Part shown: piece by piece, positions 36,637-48,501 of the stretch | Numbering within the stretch: position 1 is the stretch's first letter | How the letters are laid out: each line of letters begins with the position of its first letter | Assembly (NCBI GenBank): GCA_035771175.1 | Contig: CM069593.1 | Coordinates: 19,869,956 to 19,933,955, forward strand | DNA length: 64,000 nucleotides | Direction: 5' to 3' | DNA from: Paratinospora sagittata | Taxonomy: Eukaryota; Streptophyta; Magnoliopsida; Ranunculales; Menispermaceae | Translations under genes and position numbers: made by a program | The notes under the pieces: generated by a model | Told to the model about the DNA's origin: nothing | Databases searched by the model: none | What the model saw: only the letters and a program-made list of their open reading frames with translations

Positions 36637-39600
36637 AAAAAAAGAACACCCAAAAATACGAAATGAAATGAAAAAGAAAAAGAAGAATGAATCTATTTTA
36701 ATCCACATGCAGCTTCAACACCCAACATCCTTACCTTTAAGACATTTCTATAACCTAAAAAAACACATAAAATCTCAGACCAAAAGAAAAACACCTTAAA
36801 AAGGCTGAGTTTGATTGTCAAAAGTTTTATACTATTACTCATTGAATTTGGTCCAAACAACTAGAACCATCATCGAGAGTCATTGAATACAAAAGGATGA
36901 AAACCAAAGTCGGCATGCAATATAGTGAGATTTTCATGGAAGTAGACTAGTGGGAGATCTAATAAGAATAGGTCTGAAAGAGAAGTTCCTACAGTTTTAC
37001 GGCAAACATGGAAGAAACTGAATGTATAGTATTGAATTGAAGTTATATTTATTTATTTATATTTTATAATATTAAATATATATATTTTACCTATTTATAC
37101 ATGCATATACATATATATTCTACTAATTACATAAATATGTCCCATTTCCTATAGATTTATTTATATATAATATATATTACGAAAAATGTGAAAGACAAAT
37201 GTTTTCTCCTGTTGCCTAAGAAAATTCTCTCATGGATGTGGGATGAAAAAAAGTGTGCGGTTAGACACAAAAGTAATGAAACATTAGGAGGAAGAATTTA
37301 AAACATTAACTGAGAGAAAATCTGTAATCAAGCATAATTGTTTTTTTTTTTTTCTTCAAGAAAATTAGTTTATTGGCAATCAATCATAACCTAAATAACA
37401 ACATTCATTTGCAAATGAATGATGAAAATAATCAAATAGGACCACATTGTACAAGCACATCAAAGAAGTTTTGTAATCATGTATGGCATACAAGCACATA
37501 AAAGAAGGTGAGGAGGATGCTAGGCAAGATATACATAATGTTCATCAAACTACAACCAATTAAGTCGCTCAATAACTAGGTCCCAAACGTAGAGACCCTT
37601 AAGCAGCCATCAAGAATGAGGCAAAGGTAGAGATGGAGCACAAGGGTTGAAAGAAGCACTCTACCAAGATTGAGCATAGAAGGTAATATAATGAAGTAAT
37701 GCCTAAAAATTTACTCTAGCGGTCTAACCTACGCTAATCTTGACTTTTGGAACAACTAATAACCACCATATGTCCCTAATGATAGATGCTTTGGAGATAG
37801 TCGTATGAGGAGCGTGAGTAATATACATTTAGGAACAAAATATAAAACTAGGAAGGTGCCACCCCCCCCTGGAACCATCCTACCTGAGCCTCCTGTGAAG
37901 CCTCAACCATTAGAATGAGAAGTAAATATGACAAAGGATCCTCTTGATTGAGATCCCTAAAAGACCTTAAAGAGCTAAGGAAGGTTCTTGATGAGAATGG
38001 AAATGGAGACAAACTTGATATCCAAGATCTCCATGAGGCACCTAAACGCCTTCCTAAATTGATCCAAGAAGCCCCAACTGCTATGCTCAAAAGCCCTTTT
38101 CCATTTCATTTATAAAAAACCAATCTTGAAATATGAGATCTATCCTAGAGCCAAATACACTGCTCACCATTATAATTCCAGTCATAGTAGTTAGCATTGC
38201 AGTCTAGAACGTTAGAATCTTATGATTTTATGATCCCACAACCCTCCTCTGATTCATAACCCAATTAGAACCTTTTTGTTAGAAGGGAATCAAGGTAGAA
38301 TCCCAATCCAAATAGTACAATCTTGTAAGATCACGATCCTATCCCTGTTCTATCAGTCTATGTTAAGTTGCAAATGATGGCGTAGAGATTAGAAATGTGT
38401 GTGATCATGACTCATGAGTCCTAAAGCCCAAAGTTATCCATGCCAACCAACAAAAACAAAAAAAGAAGAAGAACTTGTCAAAACAAAAAATTGATTGCCC
38501 AAACTAACCAATAATTGTGGGGATTAACCACAAATGAGGTCGTGACTGCAAATCCTAGAGATGATGAGGTGGCGGCTTATTCATGGCGGCAGCAAGAGAG
38601 AAGAGACAAATTCAAGAGGTAAGAGCAAAAATTCTAATTCATCAGTGGTGGTTTTTCAACAACCTAGAGTAAGTATTAACCATACCTATACTTCTAACTC
38701 AATTAGGAAACTCTAGTATATCCAAACTCTCATCTAAAATCCTCACAAATTAACAACCCAAATAAATAAAATATAAAACAATCCTAATGAATTTAAACTC
38801 TTGAACGCCAACGATACACATGAGAGAATAGAACTCTATGTCCTGCATCACCTATCCAAAGGGATGACAATCAACAAACTTTTTTTTTTCTTTTATTTAT
38901 TTATTTATGTTTTCTCGTCTTTCACATGTCAGTTCTCTTTATTCAATTCCAATCCTGTTCTCTCTTCTTTGTTTTTCTTCCCCACATGTTATTATATTTC
39001 CTGTAGTTTGGACCATCTTTAGTTCGTTTTCCTAAATCTCCATTTCTTTCTTCTTCCATAATTTTGTTTTTATCTTGGTTTTTACTAGTGCTTCTTCAGT
39101 ATAAACCTACATAATTATTTTTTTCCCATCATCAGCTGAAAATTAGGAACTAGCTATAGTTTACATTGTTATACATTGGACAAACGTTGTTCAGTTTATA
39201 TGCAATTGACTTGATAATTGATTAATATAATGCCCTAAACCTCAATTTCCTCGTATGTTTACAAAACGTACACTAGGATTCAACTTTTACACTAAATTCT
39301 TACAATTTTAGGTATTTTTGTGCTAGAAGTGTAAGTTTTATGTTTTTTTATATTTATATAGCTATTTTTCATACAAAATCAACCCCCCCACCCCCCTCCC
39401 TATCCCTATGTTCTTCCAACCTGGGTTCCATCTAGGATGTGCAAACCTACAAAACACCTGCCTCGCCAATACTATATTCCTCCTATATAGGAATGGATGC
39501 CAATTCTTCCAACCAGGCTTTGTTGCATCTAGGATGTGGAGATCTACAAAACACTTTCTCCAAGGAAATAATGAAGGATATAGAGCAAGCATTCTAGGAT

Positions 39601-42600
39601 TATTTTTCTTTTACTTTCAACAGGGATTACAGAATACAAGATGTTCAAAACATTGGATACTTTTAATGAGAGGGAAAACCGAAAGAACATTCTGAACTTG
39701 CTAAGACAGCAAGAATTCGACTAGCCAACTGACATGTCTAACAAGCATATGCAAAGAGAAAGATTAGCAAACACTTCAATTAACAAGTTATTTCATGATA
39801 CAACTTCAAAGGAAGCACACATTAGTAATTTGGATCAGTAATGACCAAGTATTTGCACTTCATTTATCACTTGGAAGTTGGAAGGTTTTTGAACCAGTAT
39901 TAGTTTTATTCACCTGTATCAGAACAAAACCAATATTCCATATAGAAAAAACCTGAAGGATTTTTTTAAACAGTTAGTGGGGAAAATAGTGAAAGAGGGT
40001 TACATACCATGGTACTTTTCATTATATGCCCCATGAGGTCAAATCGGAAACCATCAACCTAATGAAGTGAAAGCAGAGTGACTATCATCAAAATTTATAC
40101 ATTTCACAGTCATGAAAACAGAAAGGCATGCATAAACTTTGGATGATTTATGAGTTTGATGAACCAAAACTGTAGATCCGATGTTGAACTATTGATATAC
40201 AATACAATTAACAGTAACCAATAGCTGCTATTTGGAGAACTTTTGGCCACTGCTCCAGCTTATACGCACATACATAAACTTTTGATGATTTATGAGTTTG
40301 ATGTACCAAAGTTGTAGATCCAATGTTGAATTATTGATATACAATACAATTAACAGTAACAAAATAGCTGCAATCTGGAGAGCTTTTAGCCACTACTCCA
40401 GCTTATACTCGCATATTCAAGGAGACAAGTATGAACAGAGCAGAGCGGCAATGTCATACAAATGAATGACCAATTAATCAGTTGTAATTTTACCAATTTG
40501 AGTAGTCTAATTGTGTAATATCAATTATAAAAGGTGAATACTCACCTTATAGTTAACTGCCCAGGAATGAAGATCATCAAGAATCAATCTCTCTACCATA
40601 AAATGCTCACTTGCAGTATTATTTACACAAGTGCTATGCTCAATATGGCCATCGGTGTTCCTCCTTAGGTAGTATCCAGGAACAATCTACAAAAGAAGGT
40701 TATGGTGTCTCAATAGGAACAAAAACTCATTAATTACATATAATGGGCAGATTCAAAAAAGACTCATTCTATGCGGACACGGGATGCAAGCACGTTAGAA
40801 ATGCAGGGTGCCCACATCATTGGATGGCGCACATCCATGCGTTTATCCCACATCTGCAAATCATTTCCTTTAAAAACTATTTAGAAATTGTAGCTAGAAT
40901 TGAAACATAAGACTCAAAAGTATAACCTTATCAAGCACAGAGTTATCATCATGCGGCCCATTTCCATGCAAATGATTATATACCACATCCAACACAACAC
41001 GGAGACCAATGCGGTTAAGTGCCTGAATTAAGATGAAGCAAACAAAGTGAACTACTCATATATGGAGGGACTTGGGAAGTAAATACCAATTCCATCACCC
41101 CCAAAAGCAGTAATTTATATATCTATGGAATATGATACGGCGAACATTTTTCAGCCTTTTACCGGATTGCCTCTTGTAGCTGTAGGCAAACAAAAAATAC
41201 AGAAATATCTCAATTTTATGAAAAGGAAAACAAAACACCAATTCTACCCCAATTATGACCAGGCCCACATATCACATCAGTGTAGGACCAATTTTTAGAT
41301 TTTTTATGCCATGTACGACATTCTTAAGAAAAGTGGTTCCATGCTTCTTAAAGAAAAAAAGCCTGGAAGCAATTTTTAGTGAAAAATGCCATGCCTTAAT
41401 ACATGGCATAAAAATATAAAAGCTGATTCCACGTTGATGTGACACATGGACTCGTCAGAGTAAATGGGTAACTGGATTTTTATCAAAACTGGGGTATTTC
41501 TATAATTTTTTGCCCACAAGGGGCAATCTAGTCAAAAACCCCCGAACATTTCGTACGAATGAAACTCAAAATCACCTGAACCATTTTTCGAAATTCAAGA
41601 GTTCGGCATGATCCATTAGGATTGCTGGCATAGCTTCCTTTTGGAACCCCCCAAAGAACAGGATTGTACCTTTCTCAGAATAAGTATACACAGATTGTGA
41701 ATAAGAATACACATAAAATAAAAAGTCATCTAGTTTGTTCCACAAGACCCAATTGCTTAATTTCTTACCCCCAGTTATACCCATCCTCATCTTTGATGGC
41801 TGTGACCCGAGCTTGTTGCTCATCTGAATCAGGTGGTAACTTAGCTAGTGCATCAGCATCTGTAACAGATATAAACATTAGGCACGGAGAAAACATGGAC
41901 CAGAACAAAAATTTCTAAATAACGAAATATGCAAATTTTTTGGTCCTTGAAACGATTAAATGCTATCTCTAGGAAAAAAACAAAAAACCAGTCAGACTGG
42001 CTTTTAATGCGTGGGGCCAACAGCAGCAGCCTAACATTCATGGAAATTGGCTTCAGTTGATCTCTACAGGTGCCAAGAGCAGAACCGTATGAGAAGGGAA
42101 TAGAAAAATTGATCTCCCACCAGAACTGGAGAGCAAAATTTCCTTTTTCCAAGCTCAAACATTCAACATTATCAAACCATCTTGAGCTTAAGTTCTTTCG
42201 GTAAAACTGAAACCCTTAACTCATGCAAACATATTTAGATAGTAACCATTGAACCAGTAGATTGTCTCCATGCTTCATTGGAGACAGATAAAATGCATTG
42301 AAGAGTGGATACCAACCAAAGACACTGAACCTAATACTTGGAGCTATAAGCTTCCCTAGATCAGAACCTTTATAGTTTTCTACTCATTCTGCTGCATCCT
42401 GGAGTAGTATTATAATGGTGCAAAGCAATTGTAAATAATAGGAAAACCACAGAACCTAACCAAAATATTTCCATTTCTTCTTTTCATCTGCAACACCAGC
42501 AAAATGGAAAGTTGGCAACAGATGCACATGAGTGAGACCAGCATTACTCAGTTGCTTTAAATGAAGTATGCCTGGTGAATCCTGTGGCAAGATATGTTAG

Positions 42601-45600
42601 CATGCATATGTTAGCCATTTACAACAGTTGTCAAAATCTTTTGGCAGAATTTACAGATCAATTGGGATTCAGATCAAACAACATTTGCATGCATGCTTAA
42701 CCAACTTGGTGTTAGCTTGATGGCTAGAAATCTGCCTCAACAAGTGAGAGTCCTGAGTTCGAATCCCACCCCAAGCAGACCACTCCCCCATAGAGCTTTT
42801 TGCGTGTCAGAATAGAGAGGGTCACATATATCTTAAAGGAATAGTTGGGTGCTCTTAAAGGCTTACACACCCTTGAAGTCACAAAAAAAAAAAAAACACA
42901 CTTCAATTTTGTGACGTGTATGGATTATTACATAAATACTTAAATCTTTGTATATTGACACACCCACTTACGTAGATTTGAAGGTCAAGGAATCACAATT
43001 CACATCCTACAAAATGTTTGTACATTCTTTACTAAGATCATCTGATTTGGCAATTCCAAGACGCAAATCTTGAATCTCGGAAATCCGTGCTTTTTTGTGG
43101 AAGGTAAAATCTGTGCTTTTTGATTGACTATAGGAATGCAAGGCATAGAGGTTATGGTTTTTGCTTTGAATATTTTCTCAGAATAAAATACTGAATAATG
43201 AGATTCAAAGATCTGAGTCCAGATTTATGAAAGCATGCTATTTGGCATTTGCCATTAACTATTGCTAAAAATGTTCAACATAGAAATTCTTCTTCATGCA
43301 ACTATAAAGCATTCTCACTTAATAAGCAGATGTCTGAGTATAAAAGCAATGTCACTCGATTATCCAGATGTCTGAATACAACTACAGCACTGTCACTCAA
43401 TATACTGATGTCTGAAAAATATAGCCTCAATCAATGAGTAAAAATAAAATCTTGATTCATAAAACAAAGTAACAAGCATTACCTGTGAAGTAAATGCAAG
43501 ATAACCTCCCTGGAATTCAGGATTCGTTGTTTGATCATTGGCACTGCAAAAAATGAATAATAACCAGAACATTCAATGCCATAAACCAAGCAATATGAAG
43601 GTTCAAAGGATATAGAACTGAAAACTAAGTACTGTGCAGAACAAGGTTTTTAGCAGCAGAAAGAGAATATGTCCTCCCACTGTAAAAGACAAAAATTTGC
43701 ATTCTAGACGGATATATCCAAGACTATATCAACCCAATTAGCATTCTAGGTGAGATATATCCAAGACTACGTCAACCCAAGCCATTTTGGCAGAACTTGA
43801 GGATGTAAAATATTAAAGGGATATCAGATCAGAAAGAGAACAAATGCAAAAGAAATAGATTGTGAACCTGAAATCTCTTATGTGTAACTCATAAATACTG
43901 ATGTCAGAGAAAGAAGAGAGCTCCGGCTTCTCATCTGCCAATTTATCCCATCCATCTGGTTTTAGATCATTGTGATCAAGATTAACCAAAAATGTACGTC
44001 TCGCATCAGATGATAACCTGCTTCAACAACATGAAAAATGAATACAACATGCAAATACGCATACCTTAAAAACTTATCCCATCTTTGTGGAATTAGCTAT
44101 AGGAACCTCAATGTACAAAACATCTATTCTAAGACTCGTGATTAAGATTTACTTACCATTTTATGTGTCAAAGAAAGAAAGAAAACCTCCTCCTTCCTAC
44201 GTGCATATGGAAAAACAATGGAAACTGGGAGTTTATGTTGTTTGGAGTAAGTTTTGTCAAGTTTATCAACATATGCATATAACAAAACATGCATATCAAC
44301 CATTGCATGTGGAGTTTTTTTTTTCCTCCCTTTTTTCCCCTTTTTGGAGGCGGTGGAGGAGGAGAAGTGGTAATGCCCAAATATCTATGCCTGTAGAAAC
44401 ATAAAAGCCTTAACTACTTGCAAAGGTGGACACTAATTGAGACAAACAGCATACCCTCTAGCGTATGGATCATTTGCATAGCATTTTTCAACTTGCAAAG
44501 TGCTAGGATGGTAGACAGAAACTTCATATACATAATAACAGCCTTCCCAGCTTCTTGGCCCATCAGCGTTCCAGACACCATTTACCTCTTTAAGTTGTAC
44601 AGTTTCTAAGGGATAGCCACCTGACGGATCACGATAGATAGAAGCACTTACGGCCTGCTTTCACATGAAAACATAAAAATAAACAATTGTAGAATCAAAA
44701 GGTGGGAGAGAGCAGTTGGAATAGAACACAAAAATTCCATAAGAAAGATGTTTTACCTGAGCAGTAGGAGCCCAAAGGTAAAGAGAAACAGATTCAGCCG
44801 AAAAAACAGTACCAAGTGGACCAGTGTATGAGAACAAGTCATCAAGGACACCTGGTAACTGCAAACCAGTGGCATTGCAGCATTTCCCATCAACTGCAGT
44901 TACTTAAAAGAAAAGAAAAAAACAAAAACAAAAAAAACTCCAATAAGTGTCTGATGGCAACATTCTGAATTGATTATAATGAAGAATATGCAATAGCATT
45001 TGTATAGAGAAAATATGAGGGGCCATTACATGTGCTGATGGAATATGTTAATAAAGACCATTTATACGCTGCTTTTGGTCATCCATGCTCATCTAAGACA
45101 CATAAGTGGAATAACAGACTAGCAGAATTGAGGATGCTTCATCAACCATCAACCCTCCAATGTATGCAAGCTTACAAGTGACATTCACAACAGGTTAATT
45201 GAGCAGTGATATTATAGCTTACAAAACCTTAGGAAAGATGTGTTCTGACTTTTGAGAAGCCTCATAATTGGGACGAACAAAGTTACAAAGCAGTCGCTTG
45301 ATTGCTAATTCAAACATTTAGAGTGTTTTCTTTCATCAATTCTTGCCACTGGCATTGAAGAATGTGTACATAGAAACAAATCCCCTAAAAAACAAAAAGA
45401 AGAAGAAGAATTCATCAGGTGTCTTACAATCAAAAGAAGCAACTGCCAACTGACACTTGAGTAGGCTCTTGACATCAACACCATGCGGCACTTTGAAAAC
45501 TCGAAAATCTTTAATATGAGGAAACTTTTCAATTATCTGAAATATTTTCAAAAAAAAAAAAAAAAACATTTGAGGTAATCGCAAACAGAACCAATATCTG

Positions 45601-46240
45601 ATTTGGGAAATGAAAACCAAATGACTCACATTTGCCGGAAGTTTCCCGCTGTCAGGTTCAAGCTTGATTTCCGAATCATGGCCTGTTTAAGACACGAATA
45701 GACCGATCAAATCAACTAAAAGAAAACATGAATTAGGAAATCTTCAAGCAATTACAGCGAAATATTAAAAGGCAATGCAAACAAATTCAACAGCGCTTCG
45801 AGATGCAAACCTTCGATCCCATTGCCAGTAACAACTAAGCTGGCAGTTTTACTAGAATACAGGTAACAAGAACCGCTTCCAACGTCGACATTCCAAGCAA
45901 TTAAAGACCTAGAAACCCAGAAAGCTCTCGAGTGCAACAAGCTCCCCTGAAACTGCAACAAAAGATGAGTCCGATCATTTTCGTTTTCGTTTTGATTAAG
46001 CGAATGGAAAGTTAGAATGAACGAGACCTGCAGCGACGAGGTTTCCTGCACGGGCATGGGTGAGCAGCGAAGGCTGGTGGACGTGCAATGCAGAGAGCGA
46101 ATGGAAAGCTTGCGAGAAGGGAGGCGTTGGAGCGACGGAGGCGAAGAAGGGGAACGTTGGCAGCTCCATCGAGGAGGGGCGTTTTGGGAAGTATAGGGGA
46201 AGGTAGGGAGGACGGTAAGAGAGGAGGATGAAAGGAGCAT
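21034..46240 (-). CDS. PU1: plastid pullulanase / limit dextrinase (starch debranching enzyme)
   Basis: Twenty-eight exons join in frame: complement(join(21034..21180, 21337..21436, 21528..21637, 24692..24830, 25048..25125, 25386..25474, 27139..27213, 27320..27376, 27611..27679, 28466..28522, 29266..29337, 34105..34195, 36296..36388, 36523..36593, 40008..40058, 40546..40686, 40927..41022, 41576..41669, 41769..41859, 42461..42581, 43483..43543, 43868..44017, 44455..44654, 44757..44893, 45428..45536, 45630..45682, 45811..45952, 46028..46240)). The product is 968 aa; Arabidopsis PU1/LDA is about 965 aa. It hydrolyses alpha-1,6 branches of starch and limit dextrins (GH13). The Ser/Arg-rich first 60 residues look like a plastid transit peptide. 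YNWGYNP is at 423-429, region [10 protein letters not shown] at 466-474, nucleophile Asp543 in VDGFRFD, acid/base Glu580 in YGEGWD, and Asp712 in SAHDNET. Exon 2 could start 6 bp later at 45946. The usual HAGDE is HCGDD here. Confidence 0.94.
22870..24530 (+). mobile_element. truncated L1-type LINE in pullulanase intron 25
   Basis: The + strand open stretch 22996-23940 encodes the end of a plant LINE polymerase: the phrase LPLGGNP, then [20 protein letters not shown], then [16 protein letters not shown], and a tryptophan-rich zf-RVT-like region. A further stretch at 24119-24424 ([21 protein letters not shown]) continues it after frame breaks. The 5' part with endonuclease and catalytic RT core is missing and stops interrupt the frame upstream of 22996, so this is a dead 5'-truncated copy. 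It lies opposite to the host gene's direction of transcription. Confidence 0.85.
25707..26442. repeat. tandem duplication of about 362 bp in pullulanase intron 22
   Basis: 25707-26068 is repeated immediately as 26069-26442, starting with tagaagcctcttctttgcat in both copies. The copies appear almost identical over their length, apart from an 11-bp difference in the second (ctttcaaagtt after the aaatcagtt phrase, near 26247). The near-identity points to a recent duplication. It lies wholly within the intron and does not touch an exon. Confidence 0.9.
28181..28344 (+). mobile_element. Au-type SINE in pullulanase intron 19
   Basis: The segment follows the consensus order of the widespread angiosperm Au SINE: ggcaggccttggca head, ggattcaaat (degraded box B), aatagcctctcaa, ataaggctatgtacatca, agaccacgcattggtgggag, then gggtgagcccttttt as the T-rich end. 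It is considerably diverged. A target duplication is not clear. Confidence 0.75.
28746..28814 (-). other. candidate in-frame cassette exon in pullulanase intron 18
   Basis: On the minus strand 69 bp (23 codons, no stop) are bounded by an AG (ccatag) and a GT (gtatgag), and both ends are phase 0 like the neighbouring exons 18 and 19. Inclusion would insert a peptide starting [16 protein letters not shown] between DHIQ and VGMAANL. Those two blocks are contiguous in Arabidopsis and barley enzymes as I remember them, so I did not include it in the main model. It may be a chance open stretch or a lineage-specific alternative exon. Confidence 0.3.
29969..33002 (+). mobile_element. Gypsy-type LTR derivative (solo LTR or internally deleted element) in pullulanase intron 17
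   Basis: The 3.03-kb segment starts tgtaacaccctgtacc and ends gggtcgtcaca, the typical TG...CA ends of long Gypsy LTRs. It is flanked by agccc on the left and atccc on the right, a 5-bp duplication with one mismatch. Near the right end is the phrase cactgggctattagctcatt, familiar from such LTRs. A degenerate + strand frame at about 30790-30960 reads [18 protein letters not shown] and then [12 protein letters not shown], resembling Gypsy gag. No polymerase is present and I could not see a second LTR copy. Confidence 0.65.
33021..33237. repeat. tandem duplication of about 109 bp next to the LTR
   Basis: 33021-33129 and 33130-33237 both start aagggttggcattgataatc and contain ggtaactgttacagtcccatg and cacttacttgaggcagtt, with few differences. 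It lies 19 bp beyond the LTR derivative, inside pullulanase intron 17. Confidence 0.8.
35026..35345 (+). repeat. dispersed repeat family, largest copy
   Basis: It begins caataaagccttttcctaac, then tgggatcagctacataaatc, a phrase found in a widespread plant interspersed repeat. Shorter, more diverged copies of the same opening occur near 22755-22810 and 13624-13690, all on the + strand. I cannot place the family in a class from this window. The segment lies in pullulanase intron 16. Confidence 0.5.
36606..36643. repeat. (C)21(A)17 homopolymer block beside a splice acceptor
   Basis: Twenty-one C are followed directly by seventeen A. On the coding (minus) strand this is a T run, then a G run, ending 9 nt before the AG acceptor of pullulanase exon 15 (exon start 36593). 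The tract sits where a pyrimidine tract is normally expected. A similar C/A block occurs at 59655-59696. Run lengths in the source sequence may be inexact. Confidence 0.85.
39411..39560. repeat. imperfect tandem repeat, period 93 bp
   Basis: ttcttccaacctggg...atctaggatgtg at 39411 recurs at 39504 as ttcttccaaccagg...atctaggatgtg, followed in both by ctacaaaacac. The second unit is partial. It lies in pullulanase intron 14. Confidence 0.65.
40131..40414. repeat. diverged tandem duplication, period about 141 bp
   Basis: 40131-40271 and 40273-40414 share cataaactt, gatgatttatgagtttgatg, attgatatacaatacaatta and ccagcttata in the same order, with scattered substitutions. The divergence is greater than in the intron-22 duplication, so this one looks older. 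It lies in pullulanase intron 13. Confidence 0.75.
42703..42896 (+). mobile_element. tRNA-derived SINE in pullulanase intron 8
   Basis: The segment has a box-A-like gttagcttgatggctag near 42711, a well-kept box B gagttcgaatcccacc near 42755, a roughly 110-bp body and a 15-bp A tail at 42882-42896. The well-kept promoter and clean tail suggest a fairly young copy. It is inserted opposite to the host gene. The target duplication was not resolved. Confidence 0.7.
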
Positions 46241-46391
46241 GGTGCGAGTGGTCCTCCCGAATAAAGGTATCGTTCGTTTGCTGCTCTCGCTCGGTCCCCG
46301 CGCTTCTCTTTATTCCTTCTCTTTCGCTTCTTCGGCGACGGTTCCTTCGTTCCTTCTTTTTCCGATCGGCGCGTTTGCTTGCTTTGCTTGC

Positions 46392-46399
46392 TTTATAAT
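46392..46399 (-). promoter_or_regulatory. possible TATA box of the pullulanase gene
   Basis: On the minus strand the sequence reads attataaa, about 150 bp upstream of the ATG at 46240. This would give a leader near 120 nt. Only motif and distance support it. Confidence 0.35.
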
Positions 46400-47094
46400 A
46401 CAAATTATTATTTTTTCACTATACTAACAATAACAAAGAGAATAAAATCTTTGTTTCGGGTGTGAGGGGTTGTTACTCACCACCTTAATTATAGATGTTT
46501 TTAAAATCAAAATGAGATTTTCATCATCATTGATTTTTTGTTACTTCATAACTATGAATGTATTTTATTTTATTTCTTTATTGTAACAAATTCAACTCTG
46601 ATCAAATAAATAGACACTACTACTACTAATTTTATTATCACTTGATAAAAAAAGTTAACTCAACATATTAATTTTCTTGCTATTGCAGTTGTTGTCCCAC
46701 CCGATCACCATATCCCTATCATATATACGCATCAATTCCTATCTAAATCAAAACTCCTTTATAAAACAAAGTCAATCTCTCAACGGTGCAAAATCACGCA
46801 CGAATCGGCATGTTTTATATTGCTATTACATTTGCTGTCCCACCCGATCAGCATCGCTAGGTCGCGCAGTCTTCTGATCAATCATTGAGCCCAACGTAAG
46901 CAGTGTTGAAAAATAACACGCGCGTGCGCACCAGACAGGAGACAGCTAGTAAGGCACAAAAACAGGAATTTCCCACCTACCGTCACTTTTCCCCAAAATA
47001 TCTCCTTCGCATCACATTCATTGACACGACGCGTGTCGCCACGTCGAAAGCGCCAGTACCAGGATGATTTCCCTCTAGCCTACTCACAACATTC

Positions 47095-47102
47095 CACGTG
47101 TC
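47095..47102 (+). promoter_or_regulatory. G-box / ABRE-like element
   Basis: cacgtgtc (in attccacgtgtcatg) is a canonical ACGT-core element bound by bZIP and bHLH factors. It lies about 665 bp upstream of the predicted TATA box of the CHYR1-like gene. Arabidopsis CHYR1 is ABA-responsive, which would fit, but binding is inferred from motif only. Confidence 0.4.
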
Positions 47103-47705
47103 ATGCAAGAAAAATATCCGTTACAGCCACCCCGGCTTCGGTTTATGTGCAGTAAGGAGATTCCGGTTCCTTTCCGGTACTAAACATGGCCCGTGAATCC
47201 ACATGCCTACCAGAAAATCTGTATAAACAAGTTATTTGGAAAAAAAAGTTAACCACTCCAGATTATAAGTTTTTTTGCAATTTAGAGAACCTACGGCTAT
47301 TAGTTTCCCGACTTCAATTTTTAAGATTTAAAAAAAAAATAACAATTATACCATCAAATTTGTTAATTAATAAAAAAAATATTTATTTAAAATTTAAAAA
47401 AACTAGTTTATAATTTTTAAAATTATTTTTTCTCTAATTTGTCAAATTGGATAAAAAATAACAGAAGAAAAAAATTTGCAAACTTTTATTTTATGTTAAA
47501 ACAATAAATAGTGCACAAATATTAAAAAATAAGCCCAAAAAAATAATAAATAACGCAGAAAGAAAAAGAAAAATGGAGGACAATTTTTTTTTTATTTATT
47601 TTTAAGACATGAAGGACAAAACTGGAAGAGTGTAAAAATCTGACGAAGACATTAAATGCTGTAGGGAGCTTTTTTCAAAGAGATCATAAGGTAGACGCGT
47701 GGCAT

Positions 47706-47711
47706 CACGTG
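47706..47711. promoter_or_regulatory. G-box next to a CCAAT-type motif
   Basis: cacgtg lies 50 bp upstream of the TATA box at 47761 and is followed after one base by attgg (CCAAT on the other strand). Its position close to the core promoter makes it more likely to be functional than isolated ACGT cores in this region. Confidence 0.45.
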
Positions 47712-47760
47712 ATTGGGCCATGTTTTACTAACGGAGAGGTACTGGTATCTCCCTCCCGCA

Positions 47761-47766
47761 TATAAA
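47761..47766 (+). promoter_or_regulatory. probable TATA box of the CHYR1-like gene
   Basis: tataaa follows a C-rich tract. Transcription would start near 47790, leaving a leader of about 700 nt to the ATG at 48502. A leader intron is likely: donor ccg|gtacga at 48230 or cag|gttttt near 48185, and acceptor ttgcag ending at 48472. Confidence 0.5.
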
Positions 47767-48501
47767 CCGAATCCCAGCAACCCCAATTATTGCACAAGAA
47801 AACAGACAGTTGCTTGACGTGGTGGGTCCTACGCCTAGTCAGCAATACCATAGAGCCTATCTACTTGCGTTCCCAAACCAGAGTCTCAGTTACACTTCCC
47901 AAATTACCCCCGTTTCGCACAATATTCCACCCAGTTTCTACTAAACCGAGGCGGTTATTGTTAAATAACTCGTCTGGATAACGCGGCTTTCCCGCCATGA
48001 ACGTAGCTGGCAACGGACGTGGTTAGTTATGTAAATAGGGCGGTTCAGAGCCGTTGATGAACCGGGAAGAGAGGACCGACCGGTGATTCGTAGATTGATT
48101 GCCTTAATAATCTGATTTTATTGTTTTGTTTTTTTTCTTTCTCTCTTTTTCTTGAGGAGCGGCTGGTGCTGCTGGGAAAACCAGGTTTTTTCGCTCCTCC
48201 GTTCAACTGTTTCGGCCGAAACGTTTCCGGTACGAGAGAAGGCGAGTTTTGCTATTAAATGATGAAGATAATGAAGTTATTAGGGAAAGTTGATATTTGG
48301 TTGCGTTTGGGGCTCGATACCGCTGGGGAAATTGAATTTTTTTTAAAAAAAATAAAATTGAGGAATTATTATTGGGTTTTATTTTGGGTATCTTTATTTT
48401 CTTTTCTTTTCAAGTTGAATGCATTTCTGTCAATTTTTTTAAATAATTTTTTGATAAGTTGTTGGATTGCAGGTGAATTGAGAGAGGATTGGAAGAGGAT
48501 A

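Larger units (their letters stand above)
46400..47760. other. divergent promoter region between pullulanase and CHYR1-like genes
   Basis: No coding region was recognised. The phrase gtcccacccgatca occurs twice, near 46693 and 46840. GC-rich ACGT-containing elements cluster from 46915 to 47110. A-rich sequence fills 47240-47560. Confidence 0.5.
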
